Notes: a model not told the origin generated them from the letters alone. A stretch of 64,000 bases of DNA from Moraxella macacae 0408225 (GCF_000320365.1 NZ_ANIN01000001.1:930001-994000), one strand, 5' to 3'. Positions 9,965 to 19,180 are shown, numbered from the stretch's first letter. A program made the numbers and translations.

Positions 9965-11068
9965 TTATTGGACTTTAGAGTCAAATGCCAATTTTGATGC
10001 GCGAGTATAACTTACGCTGGAACCGCTATTGGTATATGTGTTGTTGTTTAACCATACAGTTTTGCCAAGGGCGGCGTTTGCATCTTTTTCTGTGAAAAGC
10101 ACTTTTATTTCTTGTTGGCCGTAGCTGTTATAGCCATCGGTAATGACACTGATAGAAAATAAATCTTCAGCACTGTCGTTATTTTCTTCTTCATAGCTGC
10201 CAGTACAGTCATGCCCTTTATATTCTCTGGTTAAAACTTTACCTGTGGCAACCAAGGTGTTTGGTGTGTCTTTTGATTTTACCAATTGGAATACTTGTTT
10301 TACGAACACGTCATCTCCGTTTTGGTCGCGAAGGTGATCGCAGCTTTGTTCCCAATAACCAACAAATTGCTCGGCCAATTTGGCATTTTCTGGAGCGTGG
10401 GTAATTTGTTTTGTTTGTAAGGTTTTAATGAGGTGTTCTATTGCTTTTTGTTTGTCTTGAACCTGCCGATTGGTGTCAAGTTTGGCTTTGAGTTTGTTGT
10501 TAAATGTGTCATCGTTTTGTTGTTGGATCAGATCTTGGAAATCAGAGGGTTTAAAGCGATCGGCAACTTCTTTTTTGATTTGAATGCCATTGTCTAAATT
10601 ATTATCACCATCAGCACTTTGTAAAATTTGTAAGGTGCGAATGATTTCTAAGCGTTGTGCATTTAAGTCATCTGGGGTTACAACCGATTTTGGCGTGGTT
10701 AAACCTAAGGTTAATTCACCGAGTTTAAACGTAAGTGCTCCGCCTGCGGTATTGTAGCTAAATTCACCTTTGGCATTGGTTTTACCAAGGGGCTTATTGT
10801 TTTGCAATACTTCTAAACCCTCTACTGCACTGTCCAAAAATACCCCAGTTTTCGTTTGTGGAACAATTGGCTTGGTTGGCGTGGTTGGTTTATTTGGTAC
10901 AGTTGGGTGAGTCGGTTGGCTATGACGAGGGGGGTGAGCGTGGTTATGACTGGAATGATTTTTATTGTCATTACCGCCACCGCCACAGGCAGTTAAAGAC
11001 AATGTGGCAACAGCAGAAATAGCAAGCCACAGGTTTTTGCGTGGCAGGTTTTTGTGTGTGGGTTTCAT
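9965..11068 (-). CDS. Predicted lipoprotein with His-rich linker
   Basis: A 367-residue lipoprotein: the signal peptide ends in LTAC with Cys28, followed by GGGG and a His/Pro/Thr-rich stretch (residues about 33-70) with at least seven histidines that could bind metal ions. From about residue 73 there is a beta-rich module beginning GVFLDSAVEGLEV and GKTNAKGEFSYNTAGG, a pattern seen near the N-terminus of many Gram-negative surface proteins. The remainder (about 150-367) is not recognised. AAAGGA precedes the start. Its promoter region carries a perfect 12-bp palindrome and tandem repeats (11138-11219). I cannot assign a function; the exported, surface-associated location is well supported. 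Confidence 0.75.
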   Translation of the reverse strand: MKPTHKNLPRKNLWLAISAVATLSLTACGGGGNDNKNHSSHNHAHPPRHSQPTHPTVPNKPTTPTKPIVPQTKTGVFLDSAVEGLEVLQNNKPLGKTNAKGEFSYNTAGGALTFKLGELTLGLTTPKSVVTPDDLNAQRLEIIRTLQILQSADGDNNLDNGIQIKKEVADRFKPSDFQDLIQQQNDDTFNNKLKAKLDTNRQVQDKQKAIEHLIKTLQTKQITHAPENAKLAEQFVGYWEQSCDHLRDQNGDDVFVKQVFQLVKSKDTPNTLVATGKVLTREYKGHDCTGSYEEENNDSAEDLFSISVITDGYNSYGQQEIKVLFTEKDANAALGKTVWLNNNTYTNSGSSVSYTRASKLAFDSKVQ

Positions 11069-11137
11069 AATACGTCCTTTTGGGTGAAATTTGGGTTAAA
11101 TCATTTACCGCTAAACCTATAATACCGCCAAATTTAT

Positions 11138-11163
11138 AACAACTGTTTGTAACAACTGTTTAT
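11138..11163. repeat. Two 13-bp tandem units upstream of the lipoprotein gene
   Basis: AACAACTGTTTGT is followed immediately by AACAACTGTTTAT, one mismatch between copies. Confidence 0.8.
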
Positions 11164-11168
11164 AACAC

Positions 11169-11202
11169 GTTACTTTTATTATATTGTTACTTTTGTTATA
11201 TT
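11169..11202. repeat. Two 17-bp tandem units in the lipoprotein promoter region
   Basis: GTTACTTTTATTATATT (11169-11185) is followed directly by GTTACTTTTGTTATATT (11186-11202). Each copy contains ATTATA or its near match, which on the minus strand reads TATAAT. Confidence 0.85.
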
Positions 11203-11219
11203 TTAGCAACAAAAGTAAC
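11186..11219. promoter_or_regulatory. Perfect 12-bp palindrome, possible operator
   Basis: GTTACTTTTGTT (11186-11197) and AACAAAAGTAAC (11208-11219) form an exact inverted repeat with a 10-base centre. On the minus strand an exact TATAAT (11183-11178) lies next to it, so the palindrome would cover the -35 region of the lipoprotein promoter. The plus strand has five T after it, so a terminator-like hairpin is the other reading. Confidence 0.45.
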
Positions 11220-11278
11220 TTTTTATTATATAGAGAAATTTAAGAAATAGCAAAATTATTTTAATCAATTTAATGGGT

Positions 11279-12868
11279 TTAAAATTTTGGTTTTAAATCA
11301 TCACTTGAAAAACTACCAGTTGGTTTTAACCGATTTTTTGCCTCTGTTTCTGCTTCGGCTTTGTCTTGCATGTTTTTTAACAAACGAGCTGCTGCCTCAC
11401 GTCCGCCCAAACCAAACGCCAGTGCAAACGCAACCGCCACCGAACCTAAGGTTAAACCAAACGCCAAGTTTACAATTGAATCGGCAATGCCCATTGCACG
11501 CAAGCCCATTGCCAACACCAAACCCATGATTAACACACGCACAAGATTTGCCAAAAAAGTTGATCCGCTTGGCGAACGTTGTACCATGCCTGCCAACAGA
11601 TTTGCCAACCAAAAACCAATTGCCAATACCACAGCCCCTAATAAAATTTGTGCTCCAAACTCAATAAACATCGTAATCAAATTGCTAATGTGGTTAAAAC
11701 CCAGCAAGTTTGAGGCCTCAATTGCAGCAAACAGCATGGCAAAAAACACAATTAAACCGCTGATAATGTCTGAAACTTTATGGTTTTTGGTGCCAATGTT
11801 TGGATTTGGCTCGATAATGGGTGCATGATTTGAGGTTGTGTGGTTGTTTAATACGTTTTGTAAGCCCAATTTGGTTGGCAAATCGTTAATGTCTGTGTTG
11901 TCAAGCAAATTGTTGTCAAGCAAGTTTTTGACGATATTTGCCACAAATTTCATCGTATAATAGGTAAGCCCCAAAATTGCCACCGCTGCTATGATGTTTG
12001 GAATTGCAGCCATGATTTGGTTTAGCATGTTGGTTGCAGGACGCGAAACCGATTCGATTTTGAGCGCATCTAATGCCATGATGATTGTGGTAATCATCAC
12101 CAACAAATACACAAACCCTCCTGCCATATTTGACAGTTGCATTTTGTTGCTGATGCCGGCTTTATCGGTTAAGGCTTGAATGTTTAAACTGGCTACCACA
12201 TTGCTAACAATGCCACGCAAAATTTTGGCAATCACCAAACCAACAAAGAACAACACGCCTGCGACAACGATATTTGGCACAAAATCAAGGGTTTTGCCTA
12301 TCATATTATTAACAGGTGCTAATAAACCTGTTAAACCTAACTGTTGTAATACCATTGGCAAAAACATCAATAAAATAAACCAATACGCAATATTGGCAAT
12401 GTTATCACCAATGGGTTGAACGCCGACTTCTTGGGCGAGTTTTTCATCAAGCGTTGTGCGATTTAAGGTGGCAGTCAATGCCGTGCGAGCTATGGTTGCA
12501 ATTACAAAACCCAATACCGCCAATGCCAATGCTCCAATGAGATTTGGAATAAATAACAAAACTTGATTAATCATATTGGCAAATGGCACAGAGATCGCGT
12601 CCAAACGCAAAAAACTTAACGCGGCTGAAATGCCAATGACAAACACGAACCAAAATGTAATGCGAGATAACAAGCGTGCGATGTCATAAGTTTTGCCTGT
12701 TGATGAGTTCATTTTTTGGTTTAGGTTGATTTTTGCCAAAAGTTTGTGTATTGCTGAACCGATGATGCCAGCCAAAATCCAACCAATTAAAAAAATCACC
12801 AACGCTCCGATCATGGTAACCACCGATGATCCAAGAGTTTGGTTAAAATTGATAAAAAAACTGTCCAT
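11279..12868 (-). CDS. MscS-like membrane protein with conserved TM-helix repeats
   Basis: A 529-residue inner-membrane protein made of repeated hydrophobic hairpins (about 10-11 segments). The repeats share a pattern of IPNIIGALALAVLGF, VPNIVVAGVLFFVGLV and IPNIIAAVAILGL, the conserved TM-helix motif found in the mechanosensitive-channel-annotated CmpX/YnaI-like group. The soluble C-terminal MscS beta domain seems reduced: the protein ends with GLGGREAAARLL and a short charged tail. It may act in osmotic or envelope stress, but channel activity is inferred from the family only. AGGATTT precedes the start. It is monocistronic, divergent from the FKBP pair. Pro/Ile/Asn-rich loops between repeats suggest at least four internal duplications. 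Confidence 0.78.
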   Translation of the reverse strand: MDSFFINFNQTLGSSVVTMIGALVIFLIGWILAGIIGSAIHKLLAKINLNQKMNSSTGKTYDIARLLSRITFWFVFVIGISAALSFLRLDAISVPFANMINQVLLFIPNLIGALALAVLGFVIATIARTALTATLNRTTLDEKLAQEVGVQPIGDNIANIAYWFILLMFLPMVLQQLGLTGLLAPVNNMIGKTLDFVPNIVVAGVLFFVGLVIAKILRGIVSNVVASLNIQALTDKAGISNKMQLSNMAGGFVYLLVMITTIIMALDALKIESVSRPATNMLNQIMAAIPNIIAAVAILGLTYYTMKFVANIVKNLLDNNLLDNTDINDLPTKLGLQNVLNNHTTSNHAPIIEPNPNIGTKNHKVSDIISGLIVFFAMLFAAIEASNLLGFNHISNLITMFIEFGAQILLGAVVLAIGFWLANLLAGMVQRSPSGSTFLANLVRVLIMGLVLAMGLRAMGIADSIVNLAFGLTLGSVAVAFALAFGLGGREAAARLLKNMQDKAEAETEAKNRLKPTGSFSSDDLKPKF

Positions 12869-13134
12869 AAATCCTCGTTTGTTTGGGTAAATTTAACCAA
12901 TCTAAAGCAAAAATTACCAAAAAAACAGTATAAAAAAGTTGCAAAAACGATACAATCCGCTAAATTTTGTAATCTATTGTTTGCAATTGTAAATAAATAC
13001 TGATAAACAAAATGAAAACAAAATGAAGACAAAATAATTTTTTTGCCAAAAAACCAAATTTTTACCTATTTTAAATGGTTTTCTGCTATCATAGTCGATA
13101 ATTTTTTGTCTTTGATATGTATTTAGGATTTTTT

Positions 13135-14007
13135 ATGAGTAATAAAGCCATTCCTGTTGTGGCAGGTGTTGTGCTTGGTGCTATGGCATTAAGCCCTATT
13201 TTTATAAAGAGTTTTGGTGATAACCCACAAGTTGCCAATATTGGAAAAATTGCCAATATTGGCGGTTTGGTGAGTGGTGATAAAAAAAGCAACATTAATG
13301 AACAAAGCGATGATCTTACCAAAGCAGGCTACAGTCTTGGCTATATGATGGGTTCAAACGTTGCTCAAATTGCCAAAGATTTAAAACAAGCCGACATTAT
13401 CCAAGGCTTACAAGACGGTCAAGCCAACAAACAATCAAAACTTACGCGCGAACAAATGGAGCAGGCGATAGTTGCCTATCAAGAACGCCAAGCCAAAGAA
13501 CTTATCGAGGGTAATTTGGCAAAAGGACAACAATTTTTGGCCGAAAATAAGAAAAACCCAAACGTAAAAACCACCGCATCGGGCCTACAGTATGAAGTGT
13601 TAAAAGAGGGCAATAACACCAAACCAAAAGCCACTGACATCGTATCGGTGAATTATGAAGGTAAGCTAACAGATGGCAAAGTATTTGATAGCACGGCTCA
13701 ACATGGTGGACAACCTGCAGAATTTCCATTAAACCAAGTAATTCCGGGGTGGACAGAGGGTTTGCAGTTAATGGGCGAGGGGGCAAAATACCGTTTTTAT
13801 ATACCAGCAAGTTTGGCTTATGGGGAACAAGGTGCACCTCAAGGCGGTATTGAACCAAACAGCGTGTTGATTTTTGAGGTGGAATTGTTAAAAGTAAATC
13901 CAACCCAAGCGACACAAAAGATTGAATTAAACGGTGATAATATGGAAGAGCAAATCAAACAATTAGAATCTCAAATGCAACAGGCAACAGCTTCAAGCGC
14001 ACATTAA
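13135..14007 (+). CDS. FKBP-type peptidyl-prolyl isomerase, membrane-anchored
   Basis: A 290-residue isomerase of the FkpA/Mip type. An N-terminal hydrophobic segment (residues 5-25) acts as signal anchor or signal peptide. An alpha-helical dimerisation region (about 60-145) begins LTKAGYSLGYMMGSN, and a C-terminal FKBP domain (about 150-262) contains VSVNYEGKLTDGKVFDST, LNQVIPGWTEGLQLM and FYIPASLAYGE. A Gln-rich coiled tail follows. It helps fold envelope proteins in the periplasm. TAGGA at 13124-13128 selects the ATG at 13135. The neighbour 69 bases downstream is a second FKBP of the same architecture. Confidence 0.9.
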   Translation: MSNKAIPVVAGVVLGAMALSPIFIKSFGDNPQVANIGKIANIGGLVSGDKKSNINEQSDDLTKAGYSLGYMMGSNVAQIAKDLKQADIIQGLQDGQANKQSKLTREQMEQAIVAYQERQAKELIEGNLAKGQQFLAENKKNPNVKTTASGLQYEVLKEGNNTKPKATDIVSVNYEGKLTDGKVFDSTAQHGGQPAEFPLNQVIPGWTEGLQLMGEGAKYRFYIPASLAYGEQGAPQGGIEPNSVLIFEVELLKVNPTQATQKIELNGDNMEEQIKQLESQMQQATASSAH

Positions 14008-14076
14008 TTGTTTGTTGAGTAATTGTTTGTTGAGTTTTTATTAAGAATTAGTACAAAATCAATAAAGAGAACCAAT

Positions 14077-14862
14077 ATGATGATAAAAAAAATAAGCGTT
14101 TTCACCCTTGCTATGCTAACAGGCATGGCAAATATCACATTTGCCGCCGATAAAACAACCACCAAAGCTATGGCGGCAGACAAAGCTTTGGTAGCAGATT
14201 CGCAATATTTACCGAAAAAAACGGTTGTTACTCCTAATAGCGACACGTTACAAAAAGTTGGTTATAGTTTTGGTTATATGATGGGCGATGGCAATAAAGA
14301 CAGTGCCAATGATCTTATGCTGGATGCTTATTTTCAAGGCTTTCGCGATGCCTACATTGGCAATGCCCCTGCTTTAACCGAAGCACAAATCAAACAAGTA
14401 TTGTTGGATTACCAAAAAACCAAAGAAGCAGAATACGCCAAACAAGTTGAACAGTTGGGGCAAAAAAATCTGGAACAAGGCAAGGCGTACCTAAAACAAC
14501 ATGCCAAACAATCAGGGGTAACAACCACCAAATCAGGTTTACAATACAAAATATTAACCAATGCCAAGGGTAAAAAACCCACCATCAAAGACACAGTTGT
14601 GGTGCATTATGAAGGGCGACTGATAGATGGCACGGTATTTGACAGTTCGTATAAACGTGGCGAGCCGTCAGTTTTTCCACTTGATCAGGTGATTGATGGT
14701 TGGGGAGAGGGTTTGCAATTGATGTCTGTTGGTTCCAAATACCAATTTGTTGTGCCTGCGAATTTGGCATACGGTGCATCTGGCAATGTGGATATTGAAC
14801 CAAACAGCGTGTTGATTTTTGAGGTAGAATTGCTTGAGGTTAATCCAAAAGCAAAACAATAA
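14077..14862 (+). CDS. FKBP-type peptidyl-prolyl isomerase, periplasmic (tandem paralogue)
   Basis: A 261-residue Mip/FkpA-like isomerase with a cleavable signal peptide (ITFAAD, cut near residue 24). An N-terminal helical dimerisation part (about 50-130, LQKVGYSFGYMMGDGN) is followed by the FKBP fold (about 145-255: VVHYEGRLIDGTVFDSS, LDQVIDGWGEGLQL, FVVPANLAYGA). It resembles the gene just upstream in architecture and key motifs but has no Gln-rich tail, consistent with an old tandem duplication. Two consecutive ATG codons (14077, 14080) are possible starts. A 9-bp hairpin after the gene probably ends a two-gene transcript. Confidence 0.9.
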   Translation: MMIKKISVFTLAMLTGMANITFAADKTTTKAMAADKALVADSQYLPKKTVVTPNSDTLQKVGYSFGYMMGDGNKDSANDLMLDAYFQGFRDAYIGNAPALTEAQIKQVLLDYQKTKEAEYAKQVEQLGQKNLEQGKAYLKQHAKQSGVTTTKSGLQYKILTNAKGKKPTIKDTVVVHYEGRLIDGTVFDSSYKRGEPSVFPLDQVIDGWGEGLQLMSVGSKYQFVVPANLAYGASGNVDIEPNSVLIFEVELLEVNPKAKQ

Positions 14863-14903
14863 ACCGCCTTTGAGTATTGATCCTGGAGAATTAATCATAG
14901 GTT

Positions 14904-14934
14904 AAATAGACCGCCCTTGGGTTTGGTCTATTTT
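14904..14934 (+). terminator. Terminator after the FKBP pair
   Basis: AAATAGACC (14904-14912) pairs with GGTCTATTT (14925-14933), 12-base loop, T-rich 3' side. Confidence 0.7.
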
Positions 14935-15036
14935 GTTTGGATAAAAGTTTGTTTGGATAAAAGTTTGTTTGGTTAAAATCGTTATGTATTCAATATTGTT
15001 ATGTATTCAATCAGGTTATAAGGAATTTTTCTTAAA

Positions 15037-16926
15037 ATGACCAATTACACCGCCCAATCACTAGAAGTTTTAACAGGCCTTGATCCTGTGCGTCGCCGTG
15101 CAGGCATGTATACAGATACCACGCGTCCAAACCATTTGGCTCAAGAGGTTATTGACAACTCGGTTGATGAAGCCTTGGCAGGTTTTGCCAAAACCATCAC
15201 GGTGATATTGCACGCCGATAATTCTTTGTCGGTTGAGGACGATGGGCGCGGCATGCCAACTGACATTCACCCTGAATTTAACCAATCTGGCATTGAAATT
15301 ATTTTGACAAAACTACATGCAGGGGGTAAATTTTCCACGGATAATTACCAAATTTCAGGTGGTTTACATGGCGTGGGTATTAGTGTGGTGAATGCTTTAT
15401 CGCACCGTGTTGAGGTAACGGTTTGGCGTAGTGGCAAGGTGTTTGGCATGAATTTTGTCGAAGGCGAGCCTGTTTCTGGGTTGTCGGTAAATCCAAGCCC
15501 TAATAAGAAAAAACGTGGCACAAAAGTACAATTTTGGGCCAATCCTCAATACTTTGATACGCCAAAATTTAGTGTAAAGCAATTAAAACACCACCTAAAA
15601 GCCAAAGCGGTATTGGCGGCAGGGCTTACCATTACGTTTGTTAATGAAATTGACAATACAACCGATGTTTGGCAATTTGATAATGGGTTGTCGCAATATT
15701 TGACCGAACAGATTGGTGAGAATTTGACCATACCAGAATTGCCTTATGTGTTTGATTATGAAGCCAAAAAAGACGAGAGGGCAGGGCTTAATTTTGCCTT
15801 AGCGTGGCATGTAAACGCCGCTCAAACCATACAAGAAAGCTATGTTAACCTTATTCCCACGGTTCAAGGCGGAACGCATGTCAATGGGCTGCGCACGGGC
15901 ATTACCGAGGCGTTAAAAGAATTTTGTGAATTGCACAATTTATTGCCAAGAAATGTCAAACTTACCGCTGACGATGTGTGGGATAATGTCAATTTTATCG
16001 TATCGCTTAAATTTTCTGAACCACAGTTTAGCGGACAAACCAAAGAGCGTTTATCCAGTCGCGAAGCAGTAAGTTTGGTACAATCTTTTGCCAAAGACGG
16101 TTTTAGTCTGTGGCTAAATCAAAATACCGAAACCGCCAAACAAATTGCCGAACTTGCCATCACAAAAGCTGGCATGCGCCTAAAATCTGCCAAAAAAGTA
16201 GAACGCAAAAAAATCACTCAAGGCCCAGCTTTGCCCGGTAAATTGGCTGATTGTCGTGGGACGCTACAAGATGGGGCGGAGCTGTTTTTGGTGGAGGGCG
16301 ATTCGGCAGGTGGCAGTGCAAAACAAGCCCGCGATCGACATTTTCAGGCGATCATGCCCTTGCGTGGCAAAATTCTAAACGCATGGGAGGTGTCTAGTGA
16401 TACGGTGTTGGCAAGTGAGGAAATTCATAACATTGCCATTGCCATTGGTGTTGATCCAAATTCTGATGATTTATCCGAACTTCGTTATGACAAAATCTGT
16501 ATTTTAGCAGATGCCGACTCGGACGGTTTGCACATTGCAACTTTGTTGTGTGCGCTGTTTGTTAAGCATTTTTCTGCTGTGGTTGAGGCCGGGCATTTGT
16601 TTGTTGCGATGCCACCACTGTATCGCATTGATATTGGCAAAGATGTGCAATATGCCCTTGACAATGATGAGCTTGATCATATTTTAAAAAAATTGCCAAA
16701 AACCAAAAAAGCCCAAATTACGCGTTTTAAAGGTTTAGGCGAGATGAGTGCTGAACAGTTAAGAGAAACCACGATGAATCCTGACACTCGTCGTCTTGTT
16801 CAATTGGATTTAGATGATCATCATACAACCGATAACCTGATGGATATGCTGCTTGCCAAAAAACGCAGCGGCGATCGCAAACTGTGGCTTGAACAAAAAG
16901 GCAATTTGGCGGAGCTTACAATATGA
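15037..16926 (+). CDS. parE: DNA topoisomerase IV subunit B
   Basis: A 629-residue type IIA topoisomerase ATPase subunit that pairs with ParC to decatenate daughter chromosomes. It has the GHKL ATPase domain (residues 1-220, with DNSVDEA and GGLHGVG), the transducer domain, and the TOPRIM domain with E420 in VEGDSAGGSAKQARDR and DADSDG near residue 493. Length equals E. coli ParE (630 aa), and the short form distinguishes it from GyrB. AAGGA lies 12 bases before the ATG, slightly long. Upstream, a TTGTTATGTATTCAAT-type tandem pair occupies the leader. The stop overlaps a truncated downstream reading frame by four bases (ATGA). Its partner parC lies at 35-37 kb. Confidence 0.95.
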   Translation: MTNYTAQSLEVLTGLDPVRRRAGMYTDTTRPNHLAQEVIDNSVDEALAGFAKTITVILHADNSLSVEDDGRGMPTDIHPEFNQSGIEIILTKLHAGGKFSTDNYQISGGLHGVGISVVNALSHRVEVTVWRSGKVFGMNFVEGEPVSGLSVNPSPNKKKRGTKVQFWANPQYFDTPKFSVKQLKHHLKAKAVLAAGLTITFVNEIDNTTDVWQFDNGLSQYLTEQIGENLTIPELPYVFDYEAKKDERAGLNFALAWHVNAAQTIQESYVNLIPTVQGGTHVNGLRTGITEALKEFCELHNLLPRNVKLTADDVWDNVNFIVSLKFSEPQFSGQTKERLSSREAVSLVQSFAKDGFSLWLNQNTETAKQIAELAITKAGMRLKSAKKVERKKITQGPALPGKLADCRGTLQDGAELFLVEGDSAGGSAKQARDRHFQAIMPLRGKILNAWEVSSDTVLASEEIHNIAIAIGVDPNSDDLSELRYDKICILADADSDGLHIATLLCALFVKHFSAVVEAGHLFVAMPPLYRIDIGKDVQYALDNDELDHILKKLPKTKKAQITRFKGLGEMSAEQLRETTMNPDTRRLVQLDLDDHHTTDNLMDMLLAKKRSGDRKLWLEQKGNLAELTI

Positions 16927-17098
16927 CACGCATACCAAAAATTATATCAGGTGGGCAAACTGGGGTTGACAGAGGTGCGCTAGATGGTGCGTTGGCTTTT
17001 GGAGCATTGTGTGGCCGCGCGGATCACTAATCCCACAAATTCAAGACTATACCCAAACAATCGTTGCATTGATGATAAAAACACTCAATGCAAATTGA
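16923..17098 (+). pseudogene. Remnant of a YpsA-like / putative molybdenum carrier protein gene
   Basis: Starting at an ATG that overlaps the parE stop (ATGA), the frame reads MTRIPKIISGGQTGVDRGAL and on to a TAA after 35 residues. The IISGGQTGVDRGALD block is the N-terminal nucleotide-binding signature of the putative molybdenum carrier family (cpYpsA-like, about 150 aa). The expected continuation (GG-W-C-P-GRRAEDG) is missing after residue 29. A second open stretch ending at TGA 17096-17098 (IPQIQDYTQTIVALMIK) may be the C-terminal end in another frame, implying an internal deletion. The N-terminal assignment is strong; the C-terminal part is inference. Translational coupling to parE would still allow a short peptide to be made. 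Confidence 0.6.
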
Positions 17099-17281
17099 CA
17101 AAACGCAAAAATTGACAAACGCAAAAAATTAACAAAAACACACACGCTTAACAAATAATAAACTTACAAACTGTATCAATATCATGATAATACCAATTGA
17201 TGATAAATATTCATGATGATAAATATCCACGAAGTCAATAAGAAATTTATCAATAAGAAATTACTGTTTATTAGGTTTTTT

Positions 17282-17995
17282 ATGAAAATCAACGCACCAA
17301 ATGCCAAAAACTTTCTTTTAGTTGTCGCGGTTATGATTGGTTCTGCCAATTTGACAGGTTGTGGTTATAATGCCATGCAAGCCCAAGATGAGCAAATTAA
17401 CGCATCTTGGGCACAAGTTGTCAATCAATATCAACGCCGTGCCGATTTAATTCCAAACCTTGTTAAAGTTGTTGCTCAATACGCACAACACGAGCAAGCC
17501 ACACTCACTCAAGTAACTCAAGCTCGTTCGGCCGCCACATCTATGCAAGTAACGCCTGAAGTGTTAAATGATCCTGCATCGTTTCAACGCTTTCAACAAG
17601 CCCAAGATCAACTTGGCGGAGCCTTGTCGCGCTTGATGGCGGTTTCTGAACGTTATCCAGATCTAAAAGCCGATCGCCAATTTCAAGAACTACACGCCCA
17701 ACTTGAAGGTACGGAAAATCGCATTGCTGTGGCTCGCGGCCGCTATATTCAAGATGTACAAACGTATAATACCACCGTGCGTCAATTTCCGACCAATTTG
17801 ACCGCCAAAGTGTTCGGTATGCAGACACGCCCCAATTTTAGCGTTGGCAATGAAGCCCAAATTTCTGTTGCTCCGAGTGTTGATTTTGGCAACCATACAA
17901 GTGGCAACCATACAAACAATAACAACCACGCAAACAATAACAACCACGCCAATAACAACACAGGCACGCATGCAAACACCGCCACCGCCCAATGA
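17282..17995 (+). CDS. LemA family lipoprotein
   Basis: A 237-residue LemA-fold protein anchored as a lipoprotein (LTGC lipobox at residue 22). The LemA core runs from about residue 28 to 185, with NQYQRRADLIPNLVKVV and the ERYPDLKADRQF-x-LHAQLEGTENRI block. The last 35 residues are an Asn/His-rich tail built from NNNNHA repeats, encoded by tandem 15-16-base units, probably disordered. LemA proteins form antiparallel helical bundles at the membrane and are often paired with TPM-domain proteins, as here with the next gene. TTAGG lies before the start at 17282; the 23 codons upstream lack signal-peptide character. Confidence 0.88.
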   Translation: MKINAPNAKNFLLVVAVMIGSANLTGCGYNAMQAQDEQINASWAQVVNQYQRRADLIPNLVKVVAQYAQHEQATLTQVTQARSAATSMQVTPEVLNDPASFQRFQQAQDQLGGALSRLMAVSERYPDLKADRQFQELHAQLEGTENRIAVARGRYIQDVQTYNTTVRQFPTNLTAKVFGMQTRPNFSVGNEAQISVAPSVDFGNHTSGNHTNNNNHANNNNHANNNTGTHANTATAQ

Positions 17996-18130
17996 TTTAT
18001 GATTGCAAGTTTACGTTGCTTAAAAGGTTAAGTTAAAAACATTTAACTTACCTTAATCAATGCTTTTTTGGTGCTGTTGATTTGCAAAAAGGTTGTCAAC
18101 GATGTTAGTAAAAAGTCAATAAAAAAAGTC

Positions 18131-19180
18131 ATGTCAATAAAAAATTTTTTTGTATCACCCATATTTGTCAAATCCATTGCTATTAAATCCATTGCTGTCA
18201 AATTTATTGTACAGATGGTTTTGTTTGTACTGATCGCTGTGTTATTGGCAAAACCAAGCGTGGCTAAACCAAATGAAGCAGAGTTTGATGAAATGGGATT
18301 TCGCAAGGTTGCCACTCAACAAACATTGCAAAATGATGCTTTACCAACAGGTATGGCTGGCAAAGCAAAAGACAGCAAAGCAAAAGACAGCAAAAGTTTG
18401 GTATTACAAAGTGCGGTGATTGATGAAGCCATGGTTTTAAGCAGCACCGAAAAAAATGCCCTTGAACAAAAAATCCGCCATATTTATCAGCGTGGACTGG
18501 CACAACCTGCAATTGTGATAATACCGACCACAGGCGATAGCGATATTTTTAGTTATGCCATGCAAATTGCTGAACGTTGGCAATTGGGCGGTAAAGACAG
18601 TGATAATGGGCTGCTTATTGTGGTGGCGATCAAGGATCGTAATATACAGATTGTAACAGGCTATGGATTAGAGGGCGTGATACCTGATGCCATTGCCAAA
18701 CGGATTATTCGTGAGGACATAACGCCGTATTTTAAACAAAAAGATTATGCAGGTGGGCTAAATGTTGGATTAAATCGTATTGAAGAACGCCTAACAACCG
18801 ATCCACAAATCCTAGCAGCAGCGGATGCAAGTTTGGCCAAACAACAGCAAATCAGCGAGATATCACCCATTCCATTTGCAATTATCGCGTTATTTGTGGG
18901 TTTTGTATTGACGGAGGTTTTTGGCCGGTTTTTGGCCGCAAGCATTAGTGCTGGCGGTGTGCTTGTTGGCGGAATTTTGTTGGGTTTTGGTTTTTTTACC
19001 AGTTTAATCATTGCTGTATTGTTGTTTGTGTTTTTGTTAATCCGCACCACAGGCGGTGGCAAGCGTGGCGGTGTGGTAATTACACCATCTGGTGGTTTTG
19101 GTGGTGGCGGTTTTGGGAGTGGAGGCTACAGTGGCGGCGGCGGTGGTTTTGGCGGCGGCGGAGCAGGGGGATCGTGGTAA
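18131..19180 (+). CDS. TPM-domain membrane protein (YgcG-like), Gly-rich tail
   Basis: About 349 residues. There is an N-terminal hydrophobic signal (residues 20-42), then a TPM domain (about 90-225: VLSSTEKNALEQKI, PTTGDSDIFSYAMQIAERW, DNGLLIVVAIKDR, IQIVTGYGLEG). Two membrane helices follow (about 240-300) and then a Gly-rich C-terminus of repeated GGFGGGG, typical of the family. TPM domains have been described as phosphatases or photosystem-repair factors; here the partner is LemA immediately upstream. The start is uncertain: ATG 18131 has a poor ribosome site and an in-frame TTG at 18068 is possible. The AKDSKAKDSK segment near residue 80 is a duplicated 15-base unit. Confidence 0.85.
   Translation: MSIKNFFVSPIFVKSIAIKSIAVKFIVQMVLFVLIAVLLAKPSVAKPNEAEFDEMGFRKVATQQTLQNDALPTGMAGKAKDSKAKDSKSLVLQSAVIDEAMVLSSTEKNALEQKIRHIYQRGLAQPAIVIIPTTGDSDIFSYAMQIAERWQLGGKDSDNGLLIVVAIKDRNIQIVTGYGLEGVIPDAIAKRIIREDITPYFKQKDYAGGLNVGLNRIEERLTTDPQILAAADASLAKQQQISEISPIPFAIIALFVGFVLTEVFGRFLAASISAGGVLVGGILLGFGFFTSLIIAVLLFVFLLIRTTGGGKRGGVVITPSGGFGGGGFGSGGYSGGGGGFGGGGAGGSW

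Noticed and set aside
11361..11828. Long open frame (155 codons) on the plus strand opposite the MscS-like gene
   Set aside because: It is the mirror of a well-supported membrane protein with hydrophobic codon bias; no ribosome site and no recognisable domain.
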